This document shows positions 34,442-42,803 of a DNA stretch of 42,894 bases, in pieces. The stretch comes from Chlamydiota bacterium (GTDB taxonomy: Bacteria > Chlamydiota > Chlamydiia > Chlamydiales > SM23-39), in contig JACRNF010000011.1 of the NCBI GenBank assembly GCA_016219355.1, forward strand, positions 1 through 42,894, given 5' to 3'. Under the pieces are notes generated by a model. That model ran no database searches. It worked only from the letters and a program-made list of their open reading frames with translations, and was not told the DNA's origin. Positions within the stretch are counted from its first letter, which is position 1, and the number at the start of each line of letters is the position of its first letter. Position numbers and translations under genes: made by a program.

Positions 34442-35762
34442 TTACTTCTATTATACTTCCCGTAATATGATTGTCTTTGAGTAAGTCAACAATTGTGTTG
34501 GCTATTTCTTTTGGATCTAGCAAAGATTTTGGATTTTCATTGGGTAAATTCTTAGTTCTCATCAAGGTATTGGTCCTTGATGGTAAAACTGCATTGATTT
34601 TTAATTTGGGAAATTCTTCTGCAAGGCCTTGAGTGAAATTCACGACAGCCGCTTTAGTTGCAGAATAGATGCACTGCTCTTTTCTTCCTCTATAAAATGC
34701 CGACGAGGAGATATTTATCACATGGCCCTCATCTTTGATTTTTGCAAGCAAGCAAGTGTAAATTAAACCGGTTAAGTTGACATTGACCAGTTCTTGAATT
34801 TCTTCTTTGCTAAATTTTTGAAATGATTTGATTTTAAATATTCCGGCTGCGTTGATCAAGCCATCTATCTCTTGATATTCTTGATAGATTTTTTCAAAGA
34901 CCGAAGAGAGGTTGTCAAAGTTTGTGATATCGGCCTTATATAAAGAAGTTCTCGATATAGGAATTACAATTGCCCCTTCTTCTTTTAATCTTTGTAAAAT
35001 AGCAGAGCCGATCCCGCCGCTTGCTCCCACAAGAGCAAACTTTTTGTTTTTTAAAGAGGTTTCTTTAGGCACAAGAGCCTGTTTTTTTATTCTGAACAAT
35101 TGTTCTGCGATGAAAAGGTCTAGTTGGGAAGTGATTTTGATATTATGTTCATCGCCCATTACGACATGGACCTTTGCTTCGTCCAAGACTAAAGAACAAT
35201 CATCGCTGCAGTTTTGGATATTTTTTTCTAACGCTTTTTTATGTGCATTAAAAATCAGATCGTATTGGAAGGTTTGAGGGGTTTGTCCTCTTAGAAAATT
35301 AGACCTATTGGGTATTGAGTGGATGACATTTGAAGATTGAGTATTGACTAAAGTATCTGCAGAGGGTATGCAGGTGTCGACCGCTTTATGAACAATTGCT
35401 AGCTTAATATTATTTAACACGATTTCTTTTGTGACAAAAGGTCGTACGGCGTCGTGGATGATTACAAAATCGCCGCTTACTTTTTTTAAGCCCTCAAATG
35501 AAGAGGATTGTCTAGAATTTCCCCCTTCGATTGCGATAACTTTAGGATAGCTAAAGATATCTTGGTTGACATCCTTTAGCCAATCCTTATGGCAGACCAA
35601 GATTATCTCATCGATTTCATCGATCGATAAAAAAAGGTCCAAGGTATGCAAATAGACTTTTTTGCCGGATATATTATGAAATTGTTTAGGAAGGGAGCTT
35701 TCAAATCTTGCTCCTTCTCCGCCCATTAAAAGTAGGGCAGAAATTTTAAAACTGTTATACAT
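34431..35762 (-). CDS. Cytidylyltransferase-SDR fusion, probable CDP-ribitol synthase (Bcs1/TarI-TarJ-like)
   Basis: The 443 residues combine two enzymes. Residues 1-225 are an IspD/TarI-type nucleotidyltransferase: LLMGGEGARF (11-20), PKQF (25), IIHDAVRPFV, LRGQTPQTF and NIKITSQLD (207-215). The last two and the AVDT spacing fit TarI-like ribitol-phosphate cytidylyltransferases better than IspD. Residues 240-443 are a classical SDR with GASGGIGSA (246-254), NAAG, Ser near 353, and Tyr366 and Lys370 in YSATK. Haemophilus Bcs1/Acs1 has this domain order, reducing ribulose-5-phosphate and making CDP-ribitol. A bifunctional IspD variant cannot be excluded. AAAGG lies seven bases before ATG. The 3' end lies in a long hairpin. 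Confidence 0.75.
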   Translation of the reverse strand: MYNSFKISALLLMGGEGARFESSLPKQFHNISGKKVYLHTLDLFLSIDEIDEIILVCHKDWLKDVNQDIFSYPKVIAIEGGNSRQSSSFEGLKKVSGDFVIIHDAVRPFVTKEIVLNNIKLAIVHKAVDTCIPSADTLVNTQSSNVIHSIPNRSNFLRGQTPQTFQYDLIFNAHKKALEKNIQNCSDDCSLVLDEAKVHVVMGDEHNIKITSQLDLFIAEQLFRIKKQALVPKETSLKNKKFALVGASGGIGSAILQRLKEEGAIVIPISRTSLYKADITNFDNLSSVFEKIYQEYQEIDGLINAAGIFKIKSFQKFSKEEIQELVNVNLTGLIYTCLLAKIKDEGHVINISSSAFYRGRKEQCIYSATKAAVVNFTQGLAEEFPKLKINAVLPSRTNTLMRTKNLPNENPKSLLDPKEIANTIVDLLKDNHITGSIIEVRNR

Positions 35763-35811
35763 GGAATTACCTTTTTTTGCTATTATACTATAAATGTGAA
35801 AAGGCTACCAC

Positions 35812-35884
35812 GCCTGAATGGCTCAACCGGTAGAGCAGCGCATTCGTAATGCGAAGGTTGGAGGTTCGAGTCCTCTTTCAGGCA
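35812..35884 (+). tRNA. tRNA-Thr (anticodon CGT)
   Basis: The acceptor GCCTGAA pairs with TTCAGGC. The anticodon region GCGCATTCGTAATGCGA places CGT in a seven-base loop and is nearly identical to other bacterial tRNA-Thr(CGT). The T-arm is GAGGTTCGAGTCCTC. Its 3' 43 bases recur imperfectly at 37088-37130. Confidence 0.95.
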
Positions 35885-35973
35885 TTTTCTTTAAATGTCT
35901 AAATTAAAGTTTACAAGCGTTAAATTTATAATTTTTTCATTTTCTGGCAAAATTAGAGTGTTTTTGGAAAAAG

Positions 35974-36861
35974 TTATTCACTCTCTTTTTCCGGAAAGAG
36001 TTCAATATGAGTAGTTATGTCAAGGTGATCAATGGATATTTTTTTGTCATTAAAATTTTCTTTTGAAATAACAGGTTTTCCACTTTCAGTTTCCAATTTT
36101 CGTCTAGCTTCACCTGCAATTTTGCCTCCTGCTTTGGCAGCAGCGCTATTTTCTGTAAATCCTTTAGCGTTTTTATTTACACTAATTTCTCTTGTTGCAG
36201 CTTCTCCTAGCATTGAAAAAATTAACTCAAGATCAGTCATGTGATCTCTTAAGTTTTCTTTTTGAAGGTTTTTAAATTTTTTGTACTCTGAAGGAGTTAT
36301 TCCAAATGTAGCTTTAGAAATTTCAGCAGTTAAAATTGCATATTCTCTTTGTAATTTAATGCCTCTTTTTTCCCATTCATCGGTCAGTCCTTCGCGAATA
36401 GCAATTCCTCTCATGCGTTTTTCAATCCAATCATCGCTATATCCTTTTGCTTTATAAATAGAGCGAGTCCTCTTTGTCGCAAGTTCAGGATCTTCAATTT
36501 CCTGAATACGTTCATATCCTACTTTTGCAAGCCATCTTTTAAAAGGTTCAATTTTTGGAGAAGGAATTGACTGAATAATTCGAAAGATCCCTTCTGTGTT
36601 TGCACAATTCAAATTTTGCCTGCCTCCAAGAGTATTAACAGAAAGGGGGGTGACAATTTGTCCCCACCCTTCAGAAAGAGCACGGTCTCGCAGTCGCATT
36701 TTTTTGATATAATCGGTAGAGTTAGATGTATCTATTAAAGTCTCAATGATATCTTTGACAACAAACCACCATTCATTATTGTAAAAAATACGCCGAATTT
36801 TTTTATCATCAAAAACTACTATTTTACCTTTTTTTTCTTCTAATTCTTGTATGTCTGACAT
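35974..36861 (-). CDS. BRO-N domain protein, DinD/antirepressor-like
   Basis: The 295 residues start with a BRO-N-like domain (IRRIFYNNEWWFVVKDIIETL, then NCANTEGIFRIIQSIPSPKIEPFKRWLAKVG to about residue 120). The second half (KGYSDDWIEKRMRGIAIREGLTDEWEKRG, YKKFKNLQKENLRDHMTDLELIFSMLGEAATREIS, then an Ala/Gly-rich KAGGKIAGEARRKLE) resembles the DNA-damage-inducible DinD family. BRO-N proteins bind DNA and are common in phages and large DNA viruses. The start is supported by AAGGAG at eight-base spacing. It lies alone within the tRNA-Thr islet. Its role in the host is unknown. Confidence 0.78.
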   Translation of the reverse strand: MSDIQELEEKKGKIVVFDDKKIRRIFYNNEWWFVVKDIIETLIDTSNSTDYIKKMRLRDRALSEGWGQIVTPLSVNTLGGRQNLNCANTEGIFRIIQSIPSPKIEPFKRWLAKVGYERIQEIEDPELATKRTRSIYKAKGYSDDWIEKRMRGIAIREGLTDEWEKRGIKLQREYAILTAEISKATFGITPSEYKKFKNLQKENLRDHMTDLELIFSMLGEAATREISVNKNAKGFTENSAAAKAGGKIAGEARRKLETESGKPVISKENFNDKKISIDHLDITTHIELFPEKESE

Positions 36862-37087
36862 TATTGAATCTCCTTAAAAGAGGTAGTTTGTGCGTAAAAC
36901 TTTTTTTATTCAAGGCAAAATCATCTACAAAAGATCTTAAGTAAATAAGTTTGTAAGGTATTTCGGAAGCTTTTAATTGAGTTTTATGGGGAATCGACAT
37001 CCATAAATTGCCATATTTTGCAAAACATTACAACGCTTAGGTATTTCTCCTTATTTTCTTATCTGTGCGGTTAATTGATAATATAAG

Positions 37088-37130
37088 ATTCATAATGCGA
37101 AGGTTGGAGGTTTGAGTCCTATTTCAAGCA
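37088..37130 (+). repeat. Partial copy of the tRNA-Thr 3' end (att-like)
   Basis: Forty-three bases match tRNA-Thr 35842-35884 with four substitutions, including GGTTT for GGTTC in the T-loop and CAAGCA for CAGGCA at the end. The 5' half of the tRNA is absent, so it cannot be a functional tRNA. Confidence 0.9.
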
Positions 37131-37347
37131 TCTTTTTATAACATAATTTCCTAATGTTAAAGGTTTTTCTTTAAGAACCCTTCAGTACATGAGGAAGCTG
37201 ATAGCTATGCAAAGAGATTTACGCAGTATTAGGTGCGCAAATTCCACGGAGGTTATAATATATGCTAATTTTTGAGCAACTTAGGTAGCATGCAAACTAT
37301 ATAGATGGTAATCATTTAAATCTCTTGAAGTGTTGCTTCCATTTTCG

Positions 37348-37375
37348 ACCATTTTGTTGGCGCCAACAAAATGGT
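37348..37375. repeat. 28-bp perfect palindrome
   Basis: The left half ACCATTTTGTTGGC is followed by its exact reverse complement with no loop. It lies about 165 bp before the next gene and is not followed by a T-run, so it is not an ordinary terminator. It could be an operator-like site or the end of a mobile element. Confidence 0.85.
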
Positions 37376-37540
37376 TTTGAGGATTATTGCCTGATTGCTT
37401 GCAAGAATTTATAGTTTTTTTGAATAGTACCTTCGAATCTTCCCTCCTCTTTCAGCCATTTCTTCAAGTTTTTTTCATGGAATGAAAATTTCAATAACAG
37501 TATAGTTCTTAAGATTTTTTTATAAATTTTGGAGATAACT

Positions 37541-38299
37541 ATGAAAAAAGCAATATTTTTTCTTTTTTTTCAGATCTTACTTTTGGCGGATGTAAAATCA
37601 GACGTGAATTTTTCTTTGTATAAAGAAACAGAGCATTTTCAAGTGTTTTGTGAGCCGCAAGATCAGGAAGCTTCAGATGTTTTGTTAACAAATGCTGAAG
37701 CTAATTTTGAGAAATTTTCCAATGATTTTCAAGTTTTTTACACTGATAAATTCAAAATTATGGTGTATCCCAATATTCAAAGTTTTCATGAAGAAATAGG
37801 CATGCCCGATGCCCCTGATTGGGAAGTAGAAAGTGATGGGGACCAGACTATTAAAATAGTTTCTCCCAATGAGCCAGGAAGGGTTCATAATTTTAAAAGC
37901 ATCATTCGCTGCGGCATGGCGGGACTTGCTGAATTGTTTATTTTCGAAAAATATCCCAAATGTGAAGAAAATAGATGGCTTATTGTAGGAGCTGCATTTC
38001 ATGAATCCCATTTTTATATCAGACCTGTAGTGAAAGAATGGCTTTGTGATTTAAAAGCAAAAAACGCAGCAATACCTTCTGTAATCCAAATGGAGCAAAA
38101 TGAAAACAATTTTGATGTTGATAGCTATCGTGCTAATTATGCTTTGGTCGAATTTATCAAAGAAAAGTGGGGATGGGAATCTGTGCTAAAACTTTTAGAA
38201 GATTATTCTGCTTTTGAAAATATTTTTGGAGTTTCTAAAGAAGAATTTAGGGATCAATGGATCGTGTTTTTGCATGAGAAGTATCCAGACTGTTTTTAA
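37541..38299 (+). CDS. Secreted protein with peptidase-MA-like architecture, active site not conserved
   Basis: From ATG 37541 (GGAG six bases upstream) the protein has 252 residues and a signal peptide (MKKAIFFLFFQILLLADVKS). The mature part starts with SLYKETEHFQVFCEPQDQEA and KFKIMVYPNIQSFHEEIG, then TIKIVSPNEPG. This layout is typical of peptidase-MA-like gluzincins, which go on to a helix bearing HExxH. Here that helix reads IIRCGMAGLAELFIF and no HExxH occurs. The last part (YALVEFIKEKWGWESVLKLL, then FRDQWIVFL) also fits the family. It is probably a non-catalytic exported protein; the family call is inferred from pattern only. It precedes the M28 peptidase on the same strand by 14 bp. 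Confidence 0.6.
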   Translation: MKKAIFFLFFQILLLADVKSDVNFSLYKETEHFQVFCEPQDQEASDVLLTNAEANFEKFSNDFQVFYTDKFKIMVYPNIQSFHEEIGMPDAPDWEVESDGDQTIKIVSPNEPGRVHNFKSIIRCGMAGLAELFIFEKYPKCEENRWLIVGAAFHESHFYIRPVVKEWLCDLKAKNAAIPSVIQMEQNENNFDVDSYRANYALVEFIKEKWGWESVLKLLEDYSAFENIFGVSKEEFRDQWIVFLHEKYPDCF

Positions 38300-38313
38300 T
38301 ATAGGATAACATT

Positions 38314-40017
38314 TTGGAAAAATACAACATGGAATGGATGAAGTACCTCTTTGGCCTCTTGACTGTAGCTTTGCTGGTTTTCGTAATCCTTTCGAGCATG
38401 ACAAAAACCATCGAGCTTTCTGATTGGAAGCAGATCAGTGCAGAAAGGATTTTAGAGAACATTAAAGTTCTCTCATCCGACGAATATGAAGGGCGCTCGC
38501 CTGCTTCCAAGGGAGAGGCTCTGACCACAGCATATATTGAGGATCAATTCAAGAAAGTGGGGTTAAAGCCTGGAAATCCTGATGGAACTTACTTTCAAAT
38601 TGTGCCAATGGTGGGCATCAAAGCTGATTCAAGCGCGGAATGTGTGTTCACGAATAATGACAATGGTAAGCGTAAAACTTTGAAATTTGCCGATGACTTC
38701 GTAGCCTGGACCAAACGAGTGCAACCTGAAATAAACATTGAAGCAGATTTGATTTTTGTTGGCTTCGGTGTTGTGGCCCCGGAGTACCAATGGGATGATT
38801 TCAAAGAGGTGGATATCAAGGACAAAATAATCGTCGTATTGATTAATGATCCGCCCGTGCCTGATCCCAATGATCCTTCCAAGTTGGACGAGAAAACTTT
38901 CAAGGGCAAGGCAATGACTTACTATGGCCGTTGGACGTACAAGTTTGAAGAGGCAGCGAAGAGGGGCGCTCTTGGATGTTTGATTGTACATGAGACCGCT
39001 ACGGCGGGATATCCATGGAACGTGGTTCGGAGCAGCTATACTGGCGAGCAGTTTAGCTTAGTGTCTGCTGACCTTGGGATGTTAAGATGCGCCGCTGAAG
39101 GTTGGATCACTTATGAAAATGCGAAGGATCTGTTTGCTTTGGGGGGCAAGGATTTTGATGAGCTTAAGAAGTCCGCCGTCTCCCGTGACTTTATCCCCGT
39201 GGACCTACACATGAGAGCTTCACTTTCTCTTAAGAACACCATCCGCACCATTGATTCAAAAAACGTTGTAGGCAAAGTGATGGGCTCTGATCCCAAAGTT
39301 TGTGACGAGTATGTGATTTATACCGCTCACTGGGACCATTTGGGGATCGGTCCGGAAGAGAATTGAGACAAGATATATCATGGGGCTGTGGATAATGCCT
39401 CGGGGGTTGCGGGTCTTTTCGAACTTGGTGACGCTTTTGTTCATGCGAAAACACCGCCGCGCCGCTCGATCCTTTTTATCGCAGTTACTGGAGAGGAAAA
39501 AGGGTTGCTGGGCTCTCAGTATTATTCCGAGCATCCTCTTTATCTGCTTACCAAAACCCTAGCGAATATCAACATTGATGGTATGAATATGCTTGGAAGA
39601 ACCAAGGATATCGAACTAATTGGGCTAGGCCAATCAACACTCGATGAGGTAGTCCAAACTGTAGCAAAGGATCTGGGAAAAGTGGTAAAACCGGATAGCC
39701 AACCGGAGAAAGGTTACTATTATCGCGCCGATCACTTCAATTTTGCCAAACAGGGAGTGCCGGCGATCTTCCCTGGGAGAGGATTGGATTATTTTGGCAA
39801 GCCGGAAGGCTGGGGCCTTCAGATGGTCGACAAGTTCATCACTGAGGACTACCATAGGCCATCTGACAAAATTAAATCTTATTGGGATTTGAGTGGGACA
39901 GTGGAGGATTTGCGTTTTCTGGGAGAGATTGGCTATCGCGTTGCCAATTCCAAAATCTTTCCTGAGTGGAAAGAAGGTTCGGAATTCAAGTCTAAAAGAG
40001 AAGAGATGTTGAAGTAG
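38314..40017 (+). pseudogene. M28 aminopeptidase interrupted by one in-frame TGA
   Basis: Two open stretches, up to 39363 and from 39367, lie in the same frame and together make one M28 metallopeptidase of about 565 residues, split only by TGA 39364-39366. A glycine codon GGA is the likely ancestor (EEN-stop-DKIYHGAVDNASG). The N-terminal part has a membrane/signal-like segment and a PA-like insert (GRWTYKFEEAAKRGALGCLIVHE). Zinc ligands are present: HWDH, the Asp of DNASG, EE in TGEEKG, Asp in NIDGMN and His in RADHFNF. The start is uncertain (TTG 38314, ATG 38329 or ATG 38338). Base composition is clearly richer in G+C than the neighbours, which suggests recent transfer. Confidence 0.85.
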
Positions 40018-40092
40018 CGAAGGAGAAAAAAATCTAACCCGAAATCAAAGGAATCGGCCAAGTCCAATGATATTGAGCTCACAAGCTTCTGC

Positions 40093-40117
40093 AGTTTGTC
40101 GGAAATTTCGACAAACT
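40093..40117. terminator. Hairpin after the M28 gene
   Basis: AGTTTGTCG (40093-40101) pairs with CGACAAACT (40109-40117) over a seven-base loop. No T-run follows directly. The remaining 40018-40307 shows no gene. Confidence 0.35.
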
Positions 40118-40307
40118 CTGGATTATTCTTGCAAGAGTTGCGCAAGATATTTCCGCGGCAAACTTATGGCAAGGCCATGTGCAATATCGTGTCATTTAAA
40201 CTTTATTTGTCACTCAAAGTGTTTTTGAGACAATCTTGATACTCCTAAATTGCTTGACATTTCCGGAGCCTGATCCATTTTTGCTCTCAAGTTTTTGTTA
40301 GATCTTT

Positions 40308-41459
40308 TTAGACAAGTCCTTTTTCCGGGTGTAAATTTTTTAAAAATTCCTCAATGGGTATGCAAAGTATATCATTAATTTTTTGCCTGGTTTTCCCTCC
40401 ATAAAGAAGAAAACAGCTTGCTTCAGGATATTCTTTTTTGAAAATGGACAAGGATTTTACATCGGCGCCAAAAACTTCTGTAGATCTTTTAACCTCTATT
40501 GCCCAAAATCCTTCCGGGCCATATATGACAAAATCAACTTCAAGCTGAGTTTTGGTTCTCCAAAAGGAAAGCTGATAAGATTCTTTCTGAGCTAAAACCC
40601 AAGAGCGTAGATGCTGAGCAACAAGCCCTTCTAAAGCCGGGCCTTCTAACTCAGCTTCTTTATCCAGAGGGCCTCTTGGTCTAAGCGATCTAAATACGCC
40701 GACATCAAAATAATAAAACTTTGAATGGCTTACCAAGGCTCTTTGCGCCCTACGTGTAAAGACAGGTAGTGTGAATGCTAACAAAAGGTCTTCTAAAATT
40801 TGTAAATAATTATCCACGGTTTGTCTTTTAACTTGCGATTCTCTTGCGATTTCCGTGCTTGACCAAAGGCCTCCATGAGAAAAAGTAGCGACCTCCATAA
40901 AACGGGCAAAATCTCCTATTTGCCTTACCAGACTTTCTGCTTGCACTTCTTCTTTAAGATAAGTTGCGACATAAGTACGTGCTTTTTCCAAAGGTTCTAG
41001 AGATTGCCAAATCATTGGCACCATACCCACTTTCAATGCTTTTTCCATAGAAAAATTTTCTTTTAGCTCGCTTGCCATAAAAGGACCCATATTTCGTAAA
41101 AGAGCTCTTCCTCCAAGAAGATCTCCCACAGAGCGTCTTAATTTGCGAGCGCTGCTTCCTGTCAGAATAAATTGAATTCCTCGTTTCTCTTCGATTAAGG
41201 CATGAATAACTGGGATAAGTTCAGGAACTCTTTGCACTTCGTCAATAATGCAGATATCTCCATCCTTTAAAGGTCCAACGATATCTTTTAATTTTTCTGG
41301 TCTGGCTAAAAGTCTTCTTTCCTCTTCACGATCTAATAAATCAATCCTTAATGCATTCGGATAGGAATGAATAAGCCATGTAGACTTACCGGTTCCTCTT
41401 GGTCCAAAAAGAAAAAAACTCTCTTTTGGTGGTTTTAAAAACCTGGGAATATAATCCAT
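40308..41459 (-). CDS. DUF4143-family ATPase (full length)
   Basis: I place the start at ATG 41459, nine bases after GGAG, giving 383 residues. Walker A is FGPRGTGKST; Walker B is ICIIDEVQRVP; LTGSSARKLRR follows. A winged-helix part (STEIARESQVKRQTVDNYLQILEDLLL) leads to a C-terminal restriction-like core (LSFWRTKTQLEVDFVIYGPEGFWAIEVKRS). Proteins of this family (AAA_14 plus DUF4143) are frequent in accessory DNA, and their substrate is not known. It is the intact relative of the shortened ATPase at 9830-10783. The 8-bp inverted repeats around its ribosome site could affect translation. Confidence 0.86.
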   Translation of the reverse strand: MDYIPRFLKPPKESFFLFGPRGTGKSTWLIHSYPNALRIDLLDREEERRLLARPEKLKDIVGPLKDGDICIIDEVQRVPELIPVIHALIEEKRGIQFILTGSSARKLRRSVGDLLGGRALLRNMGPFMASELKENFSMEKALKVGMVPMIWQSLEPLEKARTYVATYLKEEVQAESLVRQIGDFARFMEVATFSHGGLWSSTEIARESQVKRQTVDNYLQILEDLLLAFTLPVFTRRAQRALVSHSKFYYFDVGVFRSLRPRGPLDKEAELEGPALEGLVAQHLRSWVLAQKESYQLSFWRTKTQLEVDFVIYGPEGFWAIEVKRSTEVFGADVKSLSIFKKEYPEASCFLLYGGKTRQKINDILCIPIEEFLKNLHPEKGLV

Positions 41460-41514
41460 AAGTGCCAACTCCAATTGCGTTTTTGATTAAAATATGCCAA
41501 ATGCGATGGCACTT
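41460..41514 (-). promoter_or_regulatory. Leader with two mutually exclusive hairpins before the DUF4143 ATPase
   Basis: On the minus strand the arm AAGTGCCA (41507-41514) can pair with TGGCACTT (41460-41467) directly before the ATG, which would enclose the ribosome site. The core of the same first arm (41507-41511) can instead pair with TGGCA at 41495-41499 in a tight hairpin that leaves the site free. Regulatory use is an inference. Confidence 0.3.
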
Positions 41515-41700
41515 TTCAAGCTTTTTATTTAAAACGCTAATTATTAATCCTTTGTGATATTTAATCTGTGTTTTTATGTCTTGATTTTTTTATAAATAGC
41601 TTGTGATTAGGTATTTGCGCTGCAAATTTGATTTCTTTGCAATAAGTTGATGAAAAGCTTGATTTTACAACTAGCTGATAACTAATAGCCTACAATAAAA

Positions 41701-42803
41701 TCAAACTCTACTTATTTCACTGCAAAGAGCCTTATGATCAGATATGATAGTTGGATCATCCTGAAATATTTTTGGATTAAAACCATCTTGCTCTAGAGAA
41801 GTGCTTAATATTTTTCCTACATTAATAGCTTGTTCAGTAGCTGGGTTTTTTATCAAAAGAAGTGTGTAATCAAGATTGATTGGGCCGGATGGATTTTTTC
41901 CAACCAGTTTTGCGCAAAATTCATCGCCTCCCCATGAGGGATAATTTTCTGCAGGTGGTATCCTTTGAAAATATTTTTTCCATGAAGAATTATTGTATTC
42001 CGAATCATCCAAATTTAAATCGCCGGTCAAAATTATAGGTTTATCTCCGATATGTTTTTTCATATCGTCCAAGATAATATCCATTTCTACTTTTCTTGCT
42101 TTTATCTCTTCATCGGTTGGATGCTCCGGCGCTTCGGAATGTTGTAAATGGGAAGCATAAATAATAGCGTTAGAGGTCTCAAATCTAAAAAATCCCTTTT
42201 CTACATTTTTAGTCCTTCCGACTAAAGCGTTTTTGGGAAAAGGAGAAAAATTAAAATCCAATACATCAAACTTGCAGGCAACAAAAATGCCGCTATTTAT
42301 TCCAAGCACTTTTGGCCCCATATTGAAAAAGAAGTGTGCATATTTATCCTTAAGCTCATTTTTCAATTTTTCAGCTATTTGTATGTCAAATATTTCAAAT
42401 AGGCAAACAATATCTTCTGATTTTTCTCTGATTTTTTTAATCCAGTGATCAATCCTAAAGGGCCAAGGCATTACACCTCCGTCGGTGATGCAATGTGCAG
42501 GATCTGAGCCACAAAGGTTGCTAGAGCGCAGCGAAAAATTATCACTGATAGCTTTAGGTTTTAAATTTCCCAAGAAATGAAAGGGCTTCGGATGCAAATA
42601 GCAAGCAAGATTTTTTGTAGCAATGCCGAGAGGGGTTGTAATGATAGAGCCAAGCTCAAGAAATAATATTTCAAGGGCTAAGAAAATTTTTCTGACAAAA
42701 TTTACAATTTTAAAAGATTTTGGATGCAGCGCATCAATAACTTGTATTCTCCTAAAAAGACCATACCCATTTGAAAAGGGATCTAATAAATATGATGATA
42801 TTG
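41701..42803 (-). CDS. Endonuclease/exonuclease/phosphatase-family protein, 3' exon of an intron-split gene
   Basis: The minus-strand frame is open from the stop at 41701 to the intron boundary near 42803 (about 367 codons) and has no ATG or GTG in its first 69 codons; TTG 42597 is the first conventional start. The C-terminal 250 residues have the EEP (DNase I-like) motifs: CLFEIFD with the metal-binding Glu, SHLQHSE, LTGDLNLDD and SDHKAL. The upstream part encodes SYLLDPFSNGYGLFRRIQVI and a hydrophobic helix (FLALEILFLELGSIITTPLG) as in membrane-linked family members. This shows that the true gene starts further left on the minus strand, beyond the intron. Substrate (nucleic acid, phosphoinositide or sphingolipid) cannot be decided. 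Confidence 0.72.

Larger units (their letters stand above)
35842..37130. mobile_element. Small islet integrated at tRNA-Thr
   Basis: The 3' part of tRNA-Thr (35842-35884) and the partial copy (37088-37130) flank a 1.2-kb segment whose only gene is a BRO/DinD-like phage-type protein on the minus strand. Direct repeats of the tRNA 3' end are the usual scar of tyrosine-recombinase integration. No integrase remains, so if it was mobile it is now a remnant or a satellite dependent on another element. Confidence 0.65.
36862..37540. other. Gene-free stretch at the right side of the tRNA-Thr islet
   Basis: I see no coding region in these 679 bp. They contain the upstream region of the BRO/DinD-like gene, the partial tRNA-Thr copy at 37088-37130 and a perfect palindrome at 37348-37375. 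The rest is AT-rich DNA without recognisable structure. Confidence 0.6.

Noticed and set aside
37088-37130. An additional tRNA gene
   Set aside because: Only the 3' half of tRNA-Thr is present, with changes in the T-loop; there is no acceptor 5' strand or D-arm.
39364-39366. TGA in the M28 gene as a selenocysteine codon
   Set aside because: It replaces a glycine in a loop, not a catalytic residue, and no selenocysteine insertion hairpin is evident after it. A nonsense mutation is simpler.
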